From assembly GCA_900314755.1 (NCBI GenBank), contig OMWH01000016.1:1-64000 (forward strand): a DNA stretch of 64,000 nucleotides. The letters are read 5' to 3'. Positions 17,660-27,857 of this stretch are shown here, piece after piece. A program made the translations under genes and the position numbers. The notes under the pieces are model-generated. The model was given only the letters and a program-made list of their open reading frames with translations. It was not told the origin of the DNA and made no database searches. The first letter of the stretch is position 1. The number at the start of each line of letters is the position of its first letter. This DNA is from an uncultured Prevotellaceae bacterium. Its GTDB lineage: Bacteria > Bacteroidota > Bacteroidia > Bacteroidales > Bacteroidaceae.

Positions 17660-17680
17660 GTGACCTTCAGGTGACCTTTT
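17660..17680 (+). repeat. 21-bp end repeat, left copy (candidate integrase arm site)
   Basis: GTGACCTTCAGGTGACCTTTT occurs here and exactly again at 50016-50036, in the same orientation, with similarity continuing for about 10 more bases (ending CGAAAA). The motif itself holds two GTGACCTT half-repeats 11 bases apart and the near-palindrome AGGTGACCT. Position near both ends suggests integrase arm-type or excision-factor binding. Confidence 0.7.
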
Positions 17681-17784
17681 TGAGCGAAAAGTGACACTAC
17701 AGCGGATTATGAAATAGTGTGCAATTCCATGAGCATTCTTGAAATTGTCATATCGGCTGTAGATACTTAGTAAGTAAGCATCCG

Positions 17785-19119
17785 TTAATTGTTATCAGAA
17801 TGTTCAGACTTAATATAATATTTTCTATTAATCTTGCCATTAAAGGTACGTTCAATTTTATCAGCCTTACTATACAACAGCGGTATCTTGTAAGATTCCA
17901 ACCTTGATTTCAAATGTAGAGCTAATGCCTTTCTATTCAATTCACAGCCTTCCTTCATTACTACTAAAAGTTTTAATGCTTTCCCTGTTATTTTATGGTC
18001 AACTGGAATACAAACACAATCTTTGACACCGGCAAAAGACTGGGCCACATCTTCCACTTCTGTTGGAGCCACCTTAAACCCTCCAACATTTATGACATCG
18101 CCCTCACGACCCATCAAATGTAACATACCGTTCTCATCTATTCTACCCACGTCAGACGTAAAAACAGCTCCATCTCTTAGAATAGTGGCCGTCATCTCTG
18201 GATCGCCAATATAGCCTGACATGAGTGTCTCGCCATAACAAATAATTAAGCCCTTATCGGATATTGTTATACGAGAGTGCTTCATCGGTTTTCCCAAACA
18301 CCCAGCGATACATCTTCCATCATTATAGTTATATGTACAAATAATACCTGTCTCTGTTGAGGCATAAGTATTATAGAGTCGAGTATGAGGCAGAAGTCGG
18401 CATAGTTCCTGCATGTCAGAATGCGATATGGCTGCCGCACCCGTCTCAATAAATTCCATCTTATCTGCCAATGCTTTTAACTTCTCAGAACTGAGCTGTA
18501 TCAGCATACGGATACTTGCAGGTACGAGAAATGTTGCCATTTTGGCAGCAGGATAATTAAATGCCTCGAAGAATTTATTAATGTCTTTTAGACCATCAAC
18601 GAGTATGATAGTACCCCCAAGCATGATGACTGGATAAATTTTGGAGAGGCTGCCTATATGGTTTAACGGTCCATTGACCACAAAAGCCAAGTCGTGAGTG
18701 AAGCCCTGTCCGTCAATCAAATTCTCCGCATCTGCCAAAATAGTATGATGACTGATCATAACTCCTTTTGAGCTCCCCGTAGTACCTGTAGTATATAATA
18801 TATCCGCAGTCCCTTCAGGTACTTTATACGAGCACAATTTTTCAGATATTGTCTTGTATGCTTCGTCAGGCAGACTCTTCTCCAATGGTACAGCAACTCC
18901 ACCTACTTGATGCAGTGCAAAATAAGAGATAAGGAAATCAATGGAGGTAACAGCTCGAAGACAACATATCTGCCCACAATCAATATGCCTCAGTTCCTCC
19001 ATTCGACGAGACACTCTTTCCCACAATTCAGCATACGAGCATTTTTCTTCTCCACAAACGATTGCCGTTTTATGGGGGTGTAAACGTGCGTGCTGTTCTA
19101 TATAGTCCTCTAAAATCAT
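17785..19119 (-). CDS. AMP-dependent acyl/aryl-ACP ligase (adenylate-forming enzyme)
   Basis: About 444 residues of the ANL superfamily. It has the phosphate loop TTGTTGSSKG near residue 110, YNTYASTETG (A5 motif) and DVGRIDENGMLHLMGREGD (A7/A8). A late Lys in NGKINRK is the usual catalytic lysine. By analogy with aryl polyene clusters it should activate an aromatic acid starter, or a fatty acid, and load it onto an ACP. It overlaps the ACP gene by 4 bases (ATGA), supporting that ACP as partner. It is the last gene of the cluster operon, shorter than most CoA ligases. Confidence 0.88.
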   Translation of the reverse strand: MILEDYIEQHARLHPHKTAIVCGEEKCSYAELWERVSRRMEELRHIDCGQICCLRAVTSIDFLISYFALHQVGGVAVPLEKSLPDEAYKTISEKLCSYKVPEGTADILYTTGTTGSSKGVMISHHTILADAENLIDGQGFTHDLAFVVNGPLNHIGSLSKIYPVIMLGGTIILVDGLKDINKFFEAFNYPAAKMATFLVPASIRMLIQLSSEKLKALADKMEFIETGAAAISHSDMQELCRLLPHTRLYNTYASTETGIICTYNYNDGRCIAGCLGKPMKHSRITISDKGLIICYGETLMSGYIGDPEMTATILRDGAVFTSDVGRIDENGMLHLMGREGDVINVGGFKVAPTEVEDVAQSFAGVKDCVCIPVDHKITGKALKLLVVMKEGCELNRKALALHLKSRLESYKIPLLYSKADKIERTFNGKINRKYYIKSEHSDNN

Positions 19120-19346
19120 ATTGATTTCTCTTCTATCTTTTTTTCCACCATAGCTACAATACTATCAAGCGTCTTCAGATTCTTTGGTGTGGCATCAGTA
19201 GCTTCTAACTTGATGTTGAACTCGTCTGAAAGCATCATCAGTATCGTAGTGACGCCTAAAGAATCTAATTCACTGAATAAAAAATCAGAATCAAAATCAA
19301 CTAAAGGAAGGGCGTCTTCCAACATTTTCTTTATCTTTTCTTTCAT
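19116..19346 (-). CDS. Acyl carrier protein (first of three)
   Basis: A 76-residue acidic protein with the 4'-phosphopantetheine attachment motif in SELDSLGVTT (Ser of DSL near residue 29). It is distant from FabD-type housekeeping ACPs. The overlap with the ligase gene suggests that it carries the starter unit. No phosphopantetheinyl transferase is seen in the window, so a chromosomal enzyme must act on it. Confidence 0.88.
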   Translation of the reverse strand: MKEKIKKMLEDALPLVDFDSDFLFSELDSLGVTTILMMLSDEFNIKLEATDATPKNLKTLDSIVAMVEKKIEEKSI

Positions 19347-19351
19347 ATCAA

Positions 19352-22300
19352 TTACAAATTAATAATATACGGACTTTTTGATTCATCATTCTCTTTAAGT
19401 TCTGTCATATAAGTTATGTTATTGACAACATTCTCTGCTGCAATGCCTGAAACGAGCAACTTTTCTTCGTCTTTCTCTACCGAGATGATGGTTGCATCGG
19501 GCTTTGTCAGCGCCAGGAGCAGGCTCAACTCTCCCCATCCGCTATTATGGACAATGATGAATGAAGAGTCAATGGAGTTATACTTTTCGGCCTGACGTTT
19601 ATAGTTTTTCAGATTTCGCTTGACACTGCGAAATATCTCTGTTCCCCTATACCTATATCGATCAAGCACAAATGGGACGTAGTATTCTATCGTTTCATAC
19701 TGCTTTTTCATCAATTGAAATTTCTTATTATATAAATTCCGCATCAAGCGTGTACACTCTTTATAATCATGCCCATAATAATCTTTGTCACCATATTTTA
19801 TCCTATCACCTATTTCAAGCGTCACTTTCCCAGGATACGTACATAAGGTATTGCGTGGGAAAACATGATTTACGCCATGAAGATATATGGGAACAGTATC
19901 TAAATGCAATTTTTCCGCAAGATAAAATGCCCCTTTATGGAAACGCAATATGGACGATTTTTCATTCCTTGTTCCCTCAGGGAAAACGACAATACTATAG
20001 CCTTCTTTAACTAATTCAGAAAGATGAGGAATATCTGCAGATTCTTGATCGGGAATCGTATAAAAATCCATCCACTGAAAGACTTTCTTTGTAACAAAAT
20101 GGCTACTGGCATGACTGTTTGCGACAATGATAATCTTGGAAGAAACAGCCATCAAGAAAGCAGTATCAAGCATAGACTGATGGTTGCATACAATCACAGC
20201 AGGTTTTACAAAATCTTCATCCGAAGAGTTGATGTAATTAAAATGCACGCCCCAGATATGATTCATGTCATACCAGAAGCACATCCTGACATAATCACGG
20301 AAAATACGTTTAGAACGACCTTTTCCTCGGAATATACCAAATAGTATTCCCCCAAGCAAATAAACTGTGGCTAATTGAATGAAAAAGACAACAGCACTAA
20401 ATCCTGTTACGAACAACCTTCTAATGCTAATCGGTCTTACACGATATGTCCCATTCACTGACACTAACCATTTAAAAATCAAAGGTGGGAACAGATAAGC
20501 CATCATCACAACTGAAAACATTCCGATAATAGTTATTTGAGCCAAAGAATGTAATGCAGGATGCTTGGCAAAAATCAGAGCACCTATACCTATAAACATG
20601 ATAAGAGCCGAAACGATGATACTGCTTTTGTAAGATGACAACACTTTACGCCTGTAAGCATACTCGTATTGACAGCCCTCTGTCATAAAAATAGTATAAT
20701 CGTCGCCCTGACCAAAAATAAAAGTCGCAAGTATGATGTTAACCACATTAAAGTGTATATCCATGACTGACATGATGCCCAATATCCATATCCAGCTTAC
20801 AGCCATCGGTATAAACGACAGAATAGCCAGTTCTATACTCCCAAAGGAAAGCCATAAAAACACAAACACGATAAGCCCGCAAGCCCAACCAATATAATTG
20901 AAGTCGTCTGACAGACGTGTGGCTATAGACGAATTCATCCCTTGAACATCAAAAGCGTACATTTCCGGATGTTCCTTTTCTATTTTTGCAATGACTTCCT
21001 CAACGTCCGATTCGTTAGTATAAACCATATCAACGACATTTACCTGATGGGCTATACTATCCACAGAAATATTTGAGGCAAAAACAGTCTCGGTGAGTGG
21101 AGAGAAATACTCCATCGGTTTAAGATTATAATCCGCATGAAGAATTTCAAAAAAATCATCGAATGAGGATTCTTGGAAATTCTCGTTTTTAGCAGAAATC
21201 CTCACCCGTCTCTCCATATCTTCTCCATGCTCAGAAACAAACTTCTTCCACCGGCTGATACGTTTCTCCTGTTCTGCTTGAGAGCACAAGAAATGACTAC
21301 AACTTCTTCTTCCTTTCACTAACCCCTCTTTTTCTAATTGAGCAATTGTATAAGACAATGTCTGACTCATTTCCAAAGAAGAGTCAATGTCAGAAGTACT
21401 ATTGAAAATGTACACAGTCTGCCCAGTCATGCTTGACGATATCAACTGTTGGAAATAAGACATATCGTCTTTTTGCTCCTTACTCATATAGTTGATATGA
21501 TTCATATCGGGATCGAAAACTGTATCCCCGCTCAAATATCCAAAAACGATGGTCAATATCAACACGCATACAACTAGCCACCGCTTATTGTCTAAAGATA
21601 ATTCACTAACTTTAGAAAGTACCTGAATGTCACGCACCCGCTGTTTCATTTTCAAGGTATGCGGCAAAAATATGAGCACAAATATTATAGTACCGATTAA
21701 CAATAAGGAACTAAAAAGGCCTAAATCTCTCAATGCAACAGACTTAAGAGGAACCAAAGCCAGGAATGCGCCAACGGTTGTGATATTGCCAATAATGAGA
21801 GGCTTGGATATCTCCTTCAGAGTCGTTTCCATATTTGGTGTATGCTGCAGGTGAGCGATTAAGTGTAATGGATAATTAACCGCTATACCTAATATCACCG
21901 AGGATATGCCTATCACTATTACGGAAACACTATCATGTAATAAAGCCATGCCTCCCATCGCAAAAAGCCATCCCCACCCTATAGATACAACAATCATCAA
22001 GATGCTCCACACTCTGCGGAACACGTAAATGAGTAATAAAACAATTAAAATGATTGCAATCGTTATCGACAAAAGGCTGTCTTTCTTTATCTGTGTCGCA
22101 TTGCCTACGGCAATAACCGGACCGCCTGTAAGGTGAAAACTTACTGAAGGTATGGCAATGTGTACTTGCCGAGCTATACTATCAAATGTTTCTATCAGTG
22201 TTCCATTCTTCTCAGTTTCACTGGCGCCAAACGGGGAATCCATCATCATGATGGCTCTCTGCATGTCAGGAGTAAAAATATACCCGTCATAGTTCTCAAA

Positions 22301-22891
22301 AGAGATCGCAGGCATATTCGATTGTAGACCAGCTACCACAGGAGTAAACAAATTCAGCGGATCTCTTTGAATATTTTCTGACAACAAACTGGAAGCCGGC
22401 AGCATTAGTAATTGCTTGTCAGCTGCTAACTGAGAGGGAATAAAGTCCGGTTTACATAGAAGACTGTCAATCCTTAAATAATCTGCCGGTGTCAGAAAAT
22501 ACGGAATATTCTGATACACGTAGGATATCATTTCTGCGACTTGGTTCTGATCCATTTGGTAAGTCAAATTCGAGAATTGGCCGCCTTTCTCCGTCTTTTC
22601 AAGTTTCTCAACAAACAAATCCACTGCACGAGCTATCGTATCAGGAGCGATTTCCGTTGAATCTGCGTTTTGCGCAATGACTATTATCTTATTGGCTCCT
22701 ACTAAATCCTGATATACTTTCAGGGCTTTACTATATTTATTGTTTTCTGGCAAAAAATCAGAGATATCCTCTTTATAAGTCAGGCTGGCCAACAATAGAG
22801 CAAGACCCAAAGTAAGAATAGACAATGAGAGCCAACAAACCATTCGATGCCCCTTCATATATTCATATATCCCTATCATTTCTGCCGTCAT
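19352..22891 (-). CDS. MMPL/RND exporter fused to a PlsC-type acyltransferase
   Basis: About 1179 residues. The first ~830 are an RND/MMPL exporter: one N-terminal helix, a large periplasmic loop, a helix bundle near 240-420 (VIVIGISSVILGIAVNYPLH), a second loop, and a second bundle near 660-830. Residues ~870-1080 are a PlsC-like acyltransferase with CNHQSMLD near 897 and FPEGTR near 970. A ~90-residue tail (NSGWGELSLLLALTKPDATIISVEK) looks like a Rossmann/SAM-binding fragment. MMPL proteins of aryl polyene clusters are thought to move the lipid across the inner membrane. The fusion would join acylation to export. It starts 5 bases after the acyltransferase gene. Confidence 0.88.
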   Translation of the reverse strand: MTAEMIGIYEYMKGHRMVCWLSLSILTLGLALLLASLTYKEDISDFLPENNKYSKALKVYQDLVGANKIIVIAQNADSTEIAPDTIARAVDLFVEKLEKTEKGGQFSNLTYQMDQNQVAEMISYVYQNIPYFLTPADYLRIDSLLCKPDFIPSQLAADKQLLMLPASSLLSENIQRDPLNLFTPVVAGLQSNMPAISFENYDGYIFTPDMQRAIMMMDSPFGASETEKNGTLIETFDSIARQVHIAIPSVSFHLTGGPVIAVGNATQIKKDSLLSITIAIILIVLLLIYVFRRVWSILMIVVSIGWGWLFAMGGMALLHDSVSVIVIGISSVILGIAVNYPLHLIAHLQHTPNMETTLKEISKPLIIGNITTVGAFLALVPLKSVALRDLGLFSSLLLIGTIIFVLIFLPHTLKMKQRVRDIQVLSKVSELSLDNKRWLVVCVLILTIVFGYLSGDTVFDPDMNHINYMSKEQKDDMSYFQQLISSSMTGQTVYIFNSTSDIDSSLEMSQTLSYTIAQLEKEGLVKGRRSCSHFLCSQAEQEKRISRWKKFVSEHGEDMERRVRISAKNENFQESSFDDFFEILHADYNLKPMEYFSPLTETVFASNISVDSIAHQVNVVDMVYTNESDVEEVIAKIEKEHPEMYAFDVQGMNSSIATRLSDDFNYIGWACGLIVFVFLWLSFGSIELAILSFIPMAVSWIWILGIMSVMDIHFNVVNIILATFIFGQGDDYTIFMTEGCQYEYAYRRKVLSSYKSSIIVSALIMFIGIGALIFAKHPALHSLAQITIIGMFSVVMMAYLFPPLIFKWLVSVNGTYRVRPISIRRLFVTGFSAVVFFIQLATVYLLGGILFGIFRGKGRSKRIFRDYVRMCFWYDMNHIWGVHFNYINSSDEDFVKPAVIVCNHQSMLDTAFLMAVSSKIIIVANSHASSHFVTKKVFQWMDFYTIPDQESADIPHLSELVKEGYSIVVFPEGTRNEKSSILRFHKGAFYLAEKLHLDTVPIYLHGVNHVFPRNTLCTYPGKVTLEIGDRIKYGDKDYYGHDYKECTRLMRNLYNKKFQLMKKQYETIEYYVPFVLDRYRYRGTEIFRSVKRNLKNYKRQAEKYNSIDSSFIIVHNSGWGELSLLLALTKPDATIISVEKDEEKLLVSGIAAENVVNNITYMTELKENDESKSPYIINL

Positions 22892-22895
22892 GTTT

Positions 22896-24026
22896 TTATT
22901 TGTTATCGATAGGGTTTGAATAGATACGAATGAAGATTTCTTTCAGTCTGTCCATATCACATGTCTCATACCTCTCAAGTACACTCAAATGATGGATGAA
23001 CGCATCATACTGCTCGTCTGTATACATAGACCGGTATTTCGTATTTCCATACAACAAATCATGAGCTATATAATTATTGGGGTATAACTTATATGCAGCA
23101 TTTATTTTCCTGTCAATCAACTTTGCTACACTTTTATGATACTCATTGTTCGTCTGTTCTTCAAAAGTTCTAAGCTCTTCCACTGACAAAGGTTCGCACA
23201 ACTCGAAATGCACATTCCCTTTCGGCTGAAGAATGCCTGTCAGAATACTATTGAGGTCCTCGCCTGGCTTCTTGGTATATTTGGTATATTGCGACTCATA
23301 TAACTCCAATGCTTTCAACACATCACACGATTCCCACTCGTACGAAACTGAAACTGGCACAATATTCAAATCAGCTAAAGCTTTTATCTTGTCCTTGGGT
23401 TCACTCATGCAAAACATCTTAATGATGCCTTGGTCTGTAGCATCATTCCCGTCTTTTGTCCTTCCATTCCGTTGAGCAATCCACACGGATTGCCCTTTCT
23501 CTGTTATCACATACCTAATATATTCGGATAAGTGCAATGAAGCTTTATAAAACTCCTTGATATCACCACCCGGGCGTTCTACTCGAAACATCTTATTGCT
23601 TTTCCCTACATCGATAACAACAGGATTCATCATCAGGTTCGCTCCAAATGTTATCTCCGTAGTGTCAAAGCCATTGATTACAAGGTAATATTGCAGCAAA
23701 CAAGCATCCAGCATAATGTCACGATGATTTGACACGTACAGATATTTCTTATTCGGATCAAGCCGCTCTATGCCAGTTCCAGTAAACTCAGTGATGCTGC
23801 GGGCAATGATCTGCTCATTTACCCGTCGCATGGTGTCTAACTGAAATTGTTCTACTGTAGTAAATGATGCAATATTCTTTCTGACATCGTCGATGGGTTC
23901 ATCTGGATAGACATAAGATGCAAGAAGTGGAAACGCCTCACAATTAGCCAAACGATGCATAGCAGCAGGAATCTCTTCTTTATAATAAGGCCTGATATCA
24001 TCAAATTTCGGATTCTTCCTCATCAT
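22896..24026 (-). CDS. 1-acylglycerol-3-phosphate acyltransferase-like protein
   Basis: About 376 residues. It contains the PlsC-family block SNHRDIMLD (HxxxxD-type catalytic dyad, near residue 97) and later FRVERPG and IAQRNGRTKDG, typical of the longer cytoplasmic acyltransferases found in Bacteroidetes. It probably attaches an acyl chain to a glycerol-phosphate or similar head group of the cluster product. Its start overlaps the hydrolase stop by one base, and it is followed within 5 bases by the exporter gene. Confidence 0.83.
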   Translation of the reverse strand: MMRKNPKFDDIRPYYKEEIPAAMHRLANCEAFPLLASYVYPDEPIDDVRKNIASFTTVEQFQLDTMRRVNEQIIARSITEFTGTGIERLDPNKKYLYVSNHRDIMLDACLLQYYLVINGFDTTEITFGANLMMNPVVIDVGKSNKMFRVERPGGDIKEFYKASLHLSEYIRYVITEKGQSVWIAQRNGRTKDGNDATDQGIIKMFCMSEPKDKIKALADLNIVPVSVSYEWESCDVLKALELYESQYTKYTKKPGEDLNSILTGILQPKGNVHFELCEPLSVEELRTFEEQTNNEYHKSVAKLIDRKINAAYKLYPNNYIAHDLLYGNTKYRSMYTDEQYDAFIHHLSVLERYETCDMDRLKEIFIRIYSNPIDNK

Positions 24027-24868
24027 TATTTCAATAATTTATTTAACCATTCTATAAATTTATTCTTCCATTCTCTGCTCTCTGTAGAACCTTTATGATT
24101 AGATACACCAAAACCATGACCACCCGTCTTGTATTGTATATATTCATGACTGATGCCTTTTGCAGTAAGGGCAGAATCAAGAAGTACCGAATTACGACAA
24201 TCAACTATCGGGTCGTCTTTACAATTCACTAAAAAGACAGGAGGGCATTCTTGCGGGATATGCTTTTCTAAAGACAACAAATCACGAAGATATTTGTTTC
24301 TTGTTCTTGAATCGCCTAACAGTCCCCTTCTTGAACGTTTATGGACACAGGCTTCTTCCATGGTGACTACAGGATAAACAGGAACTATAAAAACAGGCCA
24401 GTCCTCCTTGCTAAACAGTTCTACGGAAGACATTACCAAGTGCCCACCAGCAGAGAACCCCATTGCCCCAATCTTATGAGGGTCAACACCATATTCTGTG
24501 CTGTGATTTCTTATATAGCGCAATGCTTGTAGCAAATCATCCTGAGGGTCTGGGTAACGATTGCCTCGGAACAAAAGTCGATAATGCAACAAAAAGGCAG
24601 GAACATAAGCTGTCCGATAGTTCAAAACGAAAGCAGATATTCCCTTTGACTGAAGCCATCGTCCAACCTCATGCCCCTCGGTATCGCTGTCATGCCAGAA
24701 ATAGCTACCACCCGGACACACCACGACCCCAATATTGTCCACACCTTCTACAATATAAGGAGACAGCAGAACGGTCTTTTTGCATGAAGTACCTTCCCAA
24801 ATATTGACTTGAGAATGTATGCTTGCTGAAAGTAGAACAAACAGGATGATATTGACTAACCTTTGCAT
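24026..24868 (-). CDS. Secreted alpha/beta hydrolase, homologue of the chromosomal gene at 5895-6719
   Basis: About 280 residues. It has the motifs CPGGSYFWH (oxyanion), GFSAGGHLVMSS (nucleophile elbow) and TGGHGFGVS (His). The signal peptide starts at MQRLVNIILFVLLSASIHSQ, so the ATG at 24868 is preferred over a longer frame starting at 24946. The start overlaps the upstream oxidoreductase gene by 13 bases. Such an esterase is not a standard aryl polyene enzyme. It may trim an acyl or acetyl group from the exported product; this is inference. It shares motif order with the protein encoded at 5895-6719 outside the element. Confidence 0.85.
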   Translation of the reverse strand: MQRLVNIILFVLLSASIHSQVNIWEGTSCKKTVLLSPYIVEGVDNIGVVVCPGGSYFWHDSDTEGHEVGRWLQSKGISAFVLNYRTAYVPAFLLHYRLLFRGNRYPDPQDDLLQALRYIRNHSTEYGVDPHKIGAMGFSAGGHLVMSSVELFSKEDWPVFIVPVYPVVTMEEACVHKRSRRGLLGDSRTRNKYLRDLLSLEKHIPQECPPVFLVNCKDDPIVDCRNSVLLDSALTAKGISHEYIQYKTGGHGFGVSNHKGSTESREWKNKFIEWLNKLLK

Positions 24869-26367
24869 AAATTTATCTTGTTGATTACATAGTTTGCACC
24901 TAATATTGCTTCGCATGTATTTATTGCTGTCAGAGGAACTCCGCAAATACCATGAAGATTGTTATTTTGTCCTGTCAAAAACAGATTCTTAATCTTGGTC
25001 ACGACAGGCACCTGTGATAATGCAATATTGTTACAGTCTTTACTAAATCCACAAATACTGCCCTGCTTTACCCCATAATAATCTCTTATTGTTAATGGAG
25101 AAGATGATTCTATTTTGTCTATACATTTTGAGAATCCTGGATGCAGTTCCTCTATTAGTTTTAAAAGCTCCTGTGTTCTCTCCTCTTTCCACTTTTCATA
25201 ATTTTCCCCCCTGCATCCTACTTTTGTGTTTTCCCACGGGAGCGTTAAGGAATAGGGCATGGGGGCTGTTACAAGAACTTTTCTTGCATACGCATCTTGA
25301 TCAGATACCGGAGGAGTCATAAACAGGAATCCCAATGGCCAAGGTCTATCGTCTCGACTGCAATTCCATATCTCATCATATTGGGTCATATAATATTCAG
25401 AATGATTAATGTATGGAAAAGAATGATCTTTAACCTTGATATATAGTGAAAATGCCGAATGAGCATTCGGAATTGAGTTGAGTCTATCCACATACGCTTT
25501 GGGAAATGCCTTTGTATCCATTAGCCCAAACATCGTGCAGGGATGGATGGCAGAGATATAATAGTCAGCTTTCAGAACTTTCCCACTCTTGGTCTTAATG
25601 CAATGAACAAGCTTGTCTTTTATTTCAATTCCTTCAACTCCATCATTTACATATATCTCTCCCCCATTATCAGTTATTACTTTGGCTAACAAGTCGGCAA
25701 AATGACTGCTACCATCAACAAATCTACTTGCCCCCTTTATATATAGGCTGCTAATTATAGCATGTATGTATGCAGGAGTTTTGTCCTTCACCCCACCATA
25801 AAGAGGATTCATATATGCTAATACACTCTGTAATCTCTTATTCTTTGTGTATTGTGCAATAAATGCGTTGGCAGGAATAAGAAATTCGTTGGAGCCAGCA
25901 TAGAGGCTTAACTGTCCTTGAGAAGGTCGAAGATTAAACAAATCTACCTTGTCCGTTAGATTAAACAAGGCATCAACATATTTATACAGATTATCTTTCT
26001 CTTCTGGAAAACTCTTTGAAAGCGAAGTAACAAATCCTTCGCGCCCTTTACCTATTGTATAAAAAGTCTTATCTTCGGAAAAATACAACTTATCGGTACA
26101 ATCATCATCAACATCTTTCAACTTAATCTGATCAAATATCCCTAAGTACCTACAGATGTGTCTGACATTACCACCTTCCTGCATACCTCCCAAGATATGC
26201 ATTCCCGTATCAAAATCTTCACCAAAACGCTTAAAAGTCTGAAGACCTCCCCCAATTGCATGGTTTTTCTCCAGAACTTTAACAGAAAGTCCTTCTTTTG
26301 CAAGAATTGCTCCTGTGAACAACCCTCCTAAGCCTGCACCTATTATTACTACAGTCTTTCCCATCAT
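24856..26367 (-). CDS. CrtI-like FAD-dependent oxidoreductase/desaturase (1)
   Basis: About 503 residues of the phytoene desaturase/amine oxidase-like family. The N-terminal dinucleotide-binding motif is VVIIGAGLGGLFTGAIL followed by LEKNHAIGGG; a C-terminal FAD-contact block reads FLTGQNNNLHGICG. It is about 500 residues, as in CrtI. No phytoene synthase or other carotenoid gene is present, so the substrate is probably the ACP-bound or released polyene or its lipid form. It overlaps the next FAD gene by 4 bases (ATGA), and the two are likely tandem duplicates that diverged. Confidence 0.85.
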   Translation of the reverse strand: MMGKTVVIIGAGLGGLFTGAILAKEGLSVKVLEKNHAIGGGLQTFKRFGEDFDTGMHILGGMQEGGNVRHICRYLGIFDQIKLKDVDDDCTDKLYFSEDKTFYTIGKGREGFVTSLSKSFPEEKDNLYKYVDALFNLTDKVDLFNLRPSQGQLSLYAGSNEFLIPANAFIAQYTKNKRLQSVLAYMNPLYGGVKDKTPAYIHAIISSLYIKGASRFVDGSSHFADLLAKVITDNGGEIYVNDGVEGIEIKDKLVHCIKTKSGKVLKADYYISAIHPCTMFGLMDTKAFPKAYVDRLNSIPNAHSAFSLYIKVKDHSFPYINHSEYYMTQYDEIWNCSRDDRPWPLGFLFMTPPVSDQDAYARKVLVTAPMPYSLTLPWENTKVGCRGENYEKWKEERTQELLKLIEELHPGFSKCIDKIESSSPLTIRDYYGVKQGSICGFSKDCNNIALSQVPVVTKIKNLFLTGQNNNLHGICGVPLTAINTCEAILGANYVINKINLCKG

Positions 26368-27857
26368 TTGCAGTCAATTATTTGTTGATAGATTTTCTGT
26401 GCTGTCAGCAATTCGCTACATGTGACGATAGTACCCACTAACACACCCAACATCCCATGCGAATTAATATTCTGACCCGTCTGAAATACGTTTGGTATTT
26501 TAGTTCTATGAGGTACACGACATGCCACCCCTAAATTGATATCCTTTGCTATTCCATACATGGAGCCACCTTCTGAACCTGTATAATCGAAATAGGTAAG
26601 CGGCGTTGAACTATAAGTCCTTTTTACACATCCACTGACCTCTGGAAAATGTTTGTACAGTGATTCCAGAAGTTTTTGTGTCTTATAAGCTTTAAAATTC
26701 TCATAATCTACTCCTCTATGCCCGATTTGACTCCCTTTCCATTTTTCGACCTCCTTCATGCTCATATAAGAAAGTATAACCCCTGTCTTCGCATAAGCTG
26801 GAGTCCTTGATTCGCAAAAATGCATGTATAGAAATCCTTTGGGCCATGATTCTTCATCATAATTCTCACAACCCCACGGAGAATCAGTGTTATAGCCATA
26901 ATAGTTATAGTTCATGTATGGCACGGTATTCTCCTTAAACTCCAAATAAACCGAAAAGCCGCCAATGGTTTGTGGTATAGAATTGATCCTATTACGGAAC
27001 GCAGGGCGAATAAGTTTTGAATCCACGAGTTCCAACGTTCTCATAGGATGCGCATCTGAAATGACATAATCACCTGAATAGAAAACGTCCTTGTCTGTGT
27101 TTACACCTATTGCCCGTGCCTCATCACATACTATTTGGGTTACTTTGACATTTCTTTTAACCCTTCCTCCATATTTCTCGATGGTAGCAACCATAGATTT
27201 GGCTACAGAATCACTACCCCCAACAAACCTATAGGCACTTTGATTATAAAAGTCCATAATAAAAGCATGTGTAGAAAATGGAGTTTTGTCCCGTTCTGCA
27301 GCATAAAGTGGCAGATTTCCTACCAACACTTTTGCCAAGAGAGGATCCGTAATCACTTCCTCAACCACATCGTTTATTGACCTTAACTGATATTCCATAT
27401 TGACAGCGGCATCAGACTCTGCATATTTTAACGAATGTAGCGATGAAGCTCCAGCTACTTTCTCTACAAGATTATAGTATGCAAGAAGATGATCACGCTG
27501 TTTGGGAAAGTATTCTGCCATTTGTTCGATAAACGGTTCACGTCCGTTGGCAAATTTATACTTTTGGCCTAACAAAGAAACTACATCATAGCCAGTTTCG
27601 TCCAATTTGCTTAACTCCACATCTTTATCTATCTCCAAATAAGTCATCAAACGATCTAATGTCTGCCCTTTAGATGCGCTGCCAACAAAATGCATACCCG
27701 TTTCAAACTTTGCACCATAACGTGTAAAACATTGTAAGCAGCCACCTATCTGTGAAGCTTGTTCAAGAACAGTTACATCGTATCCGTTCTTTGCCAGTAT
27801 CACTCCGCAAGACAATCCTCCGAGACCACTTCCTATGATGATAACTTTTTTAGACAT
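26364..27857 (-). CDS. CrtI-like FAD-dependent oxidoreductase/desaturase (2)
   Basis: About 497 residues, same family as the neighbour at 24856. N-terminal VIIIGSGLGGLSCGVIL and LEQASQIGGCLQ bind FAD; the C-terminal block is VFQTGQNINSHGMLG. Shared internal landmarks (ETGMHFVG, DKTPFSTHAFI) show that the pair are paralogues. A role in saturating, desaturating or isomerising the polyene chain is inferred from the context. It overlaps the GT2-PlsC gene by 8 bases. Confidence 0.85.
   Translation of the reverse strand: MSKKVIIIGSGLGGLSCGVILAKNGYDVTVLEQASQIGGCLQCFTRYGAKFETGMHFVGSASKGQTLDRLMTYLEIDKDVELSKLDETGYDVVSLLGQKYKFANGREPFIEQMAEYFPKQRDHLLAYYNLVEKVAGASSLHSLKYAESDAAVNMEYQLRSINDVVEEVITDPLLAKVLVGNLPLYAAERDKTPFSTHAFIMDFYNQSAYRFVGGSDSVAKSMVATIEKYGGRVKRNVKVTQIVCDEARAIGVNTDKDVFYSGDYVISDAHPMRTLELVDSKLIRPAFRNRINSIPQTIGGFSVYLEFKENTVPYMNYNYYGYNTDSPWGCENYDEESWPKGFLYMHFCESRTPAYAKTGVILSYMSMKEVEKWKGSQIGHRGVDYENFKAYKTQKLLESLYKHFPEVSGCVKRTYSSTPLTYFDYTGSEGGSMYGIAKDINLGVACRVPHRTKIPNVFQTGQNINSHGMLGVLVGTIVTCSELLTAQKIYQQIIDCK

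Noticed and set aside
24856..27857. Carotenoid biosynthesis cluster
   Set aside because: The two CrtI-like genes have no phytoene synthase, cyclase or isoprenoid synthase beside them. All neighbours belong to an ACP-dependent fatty-acid-like system.
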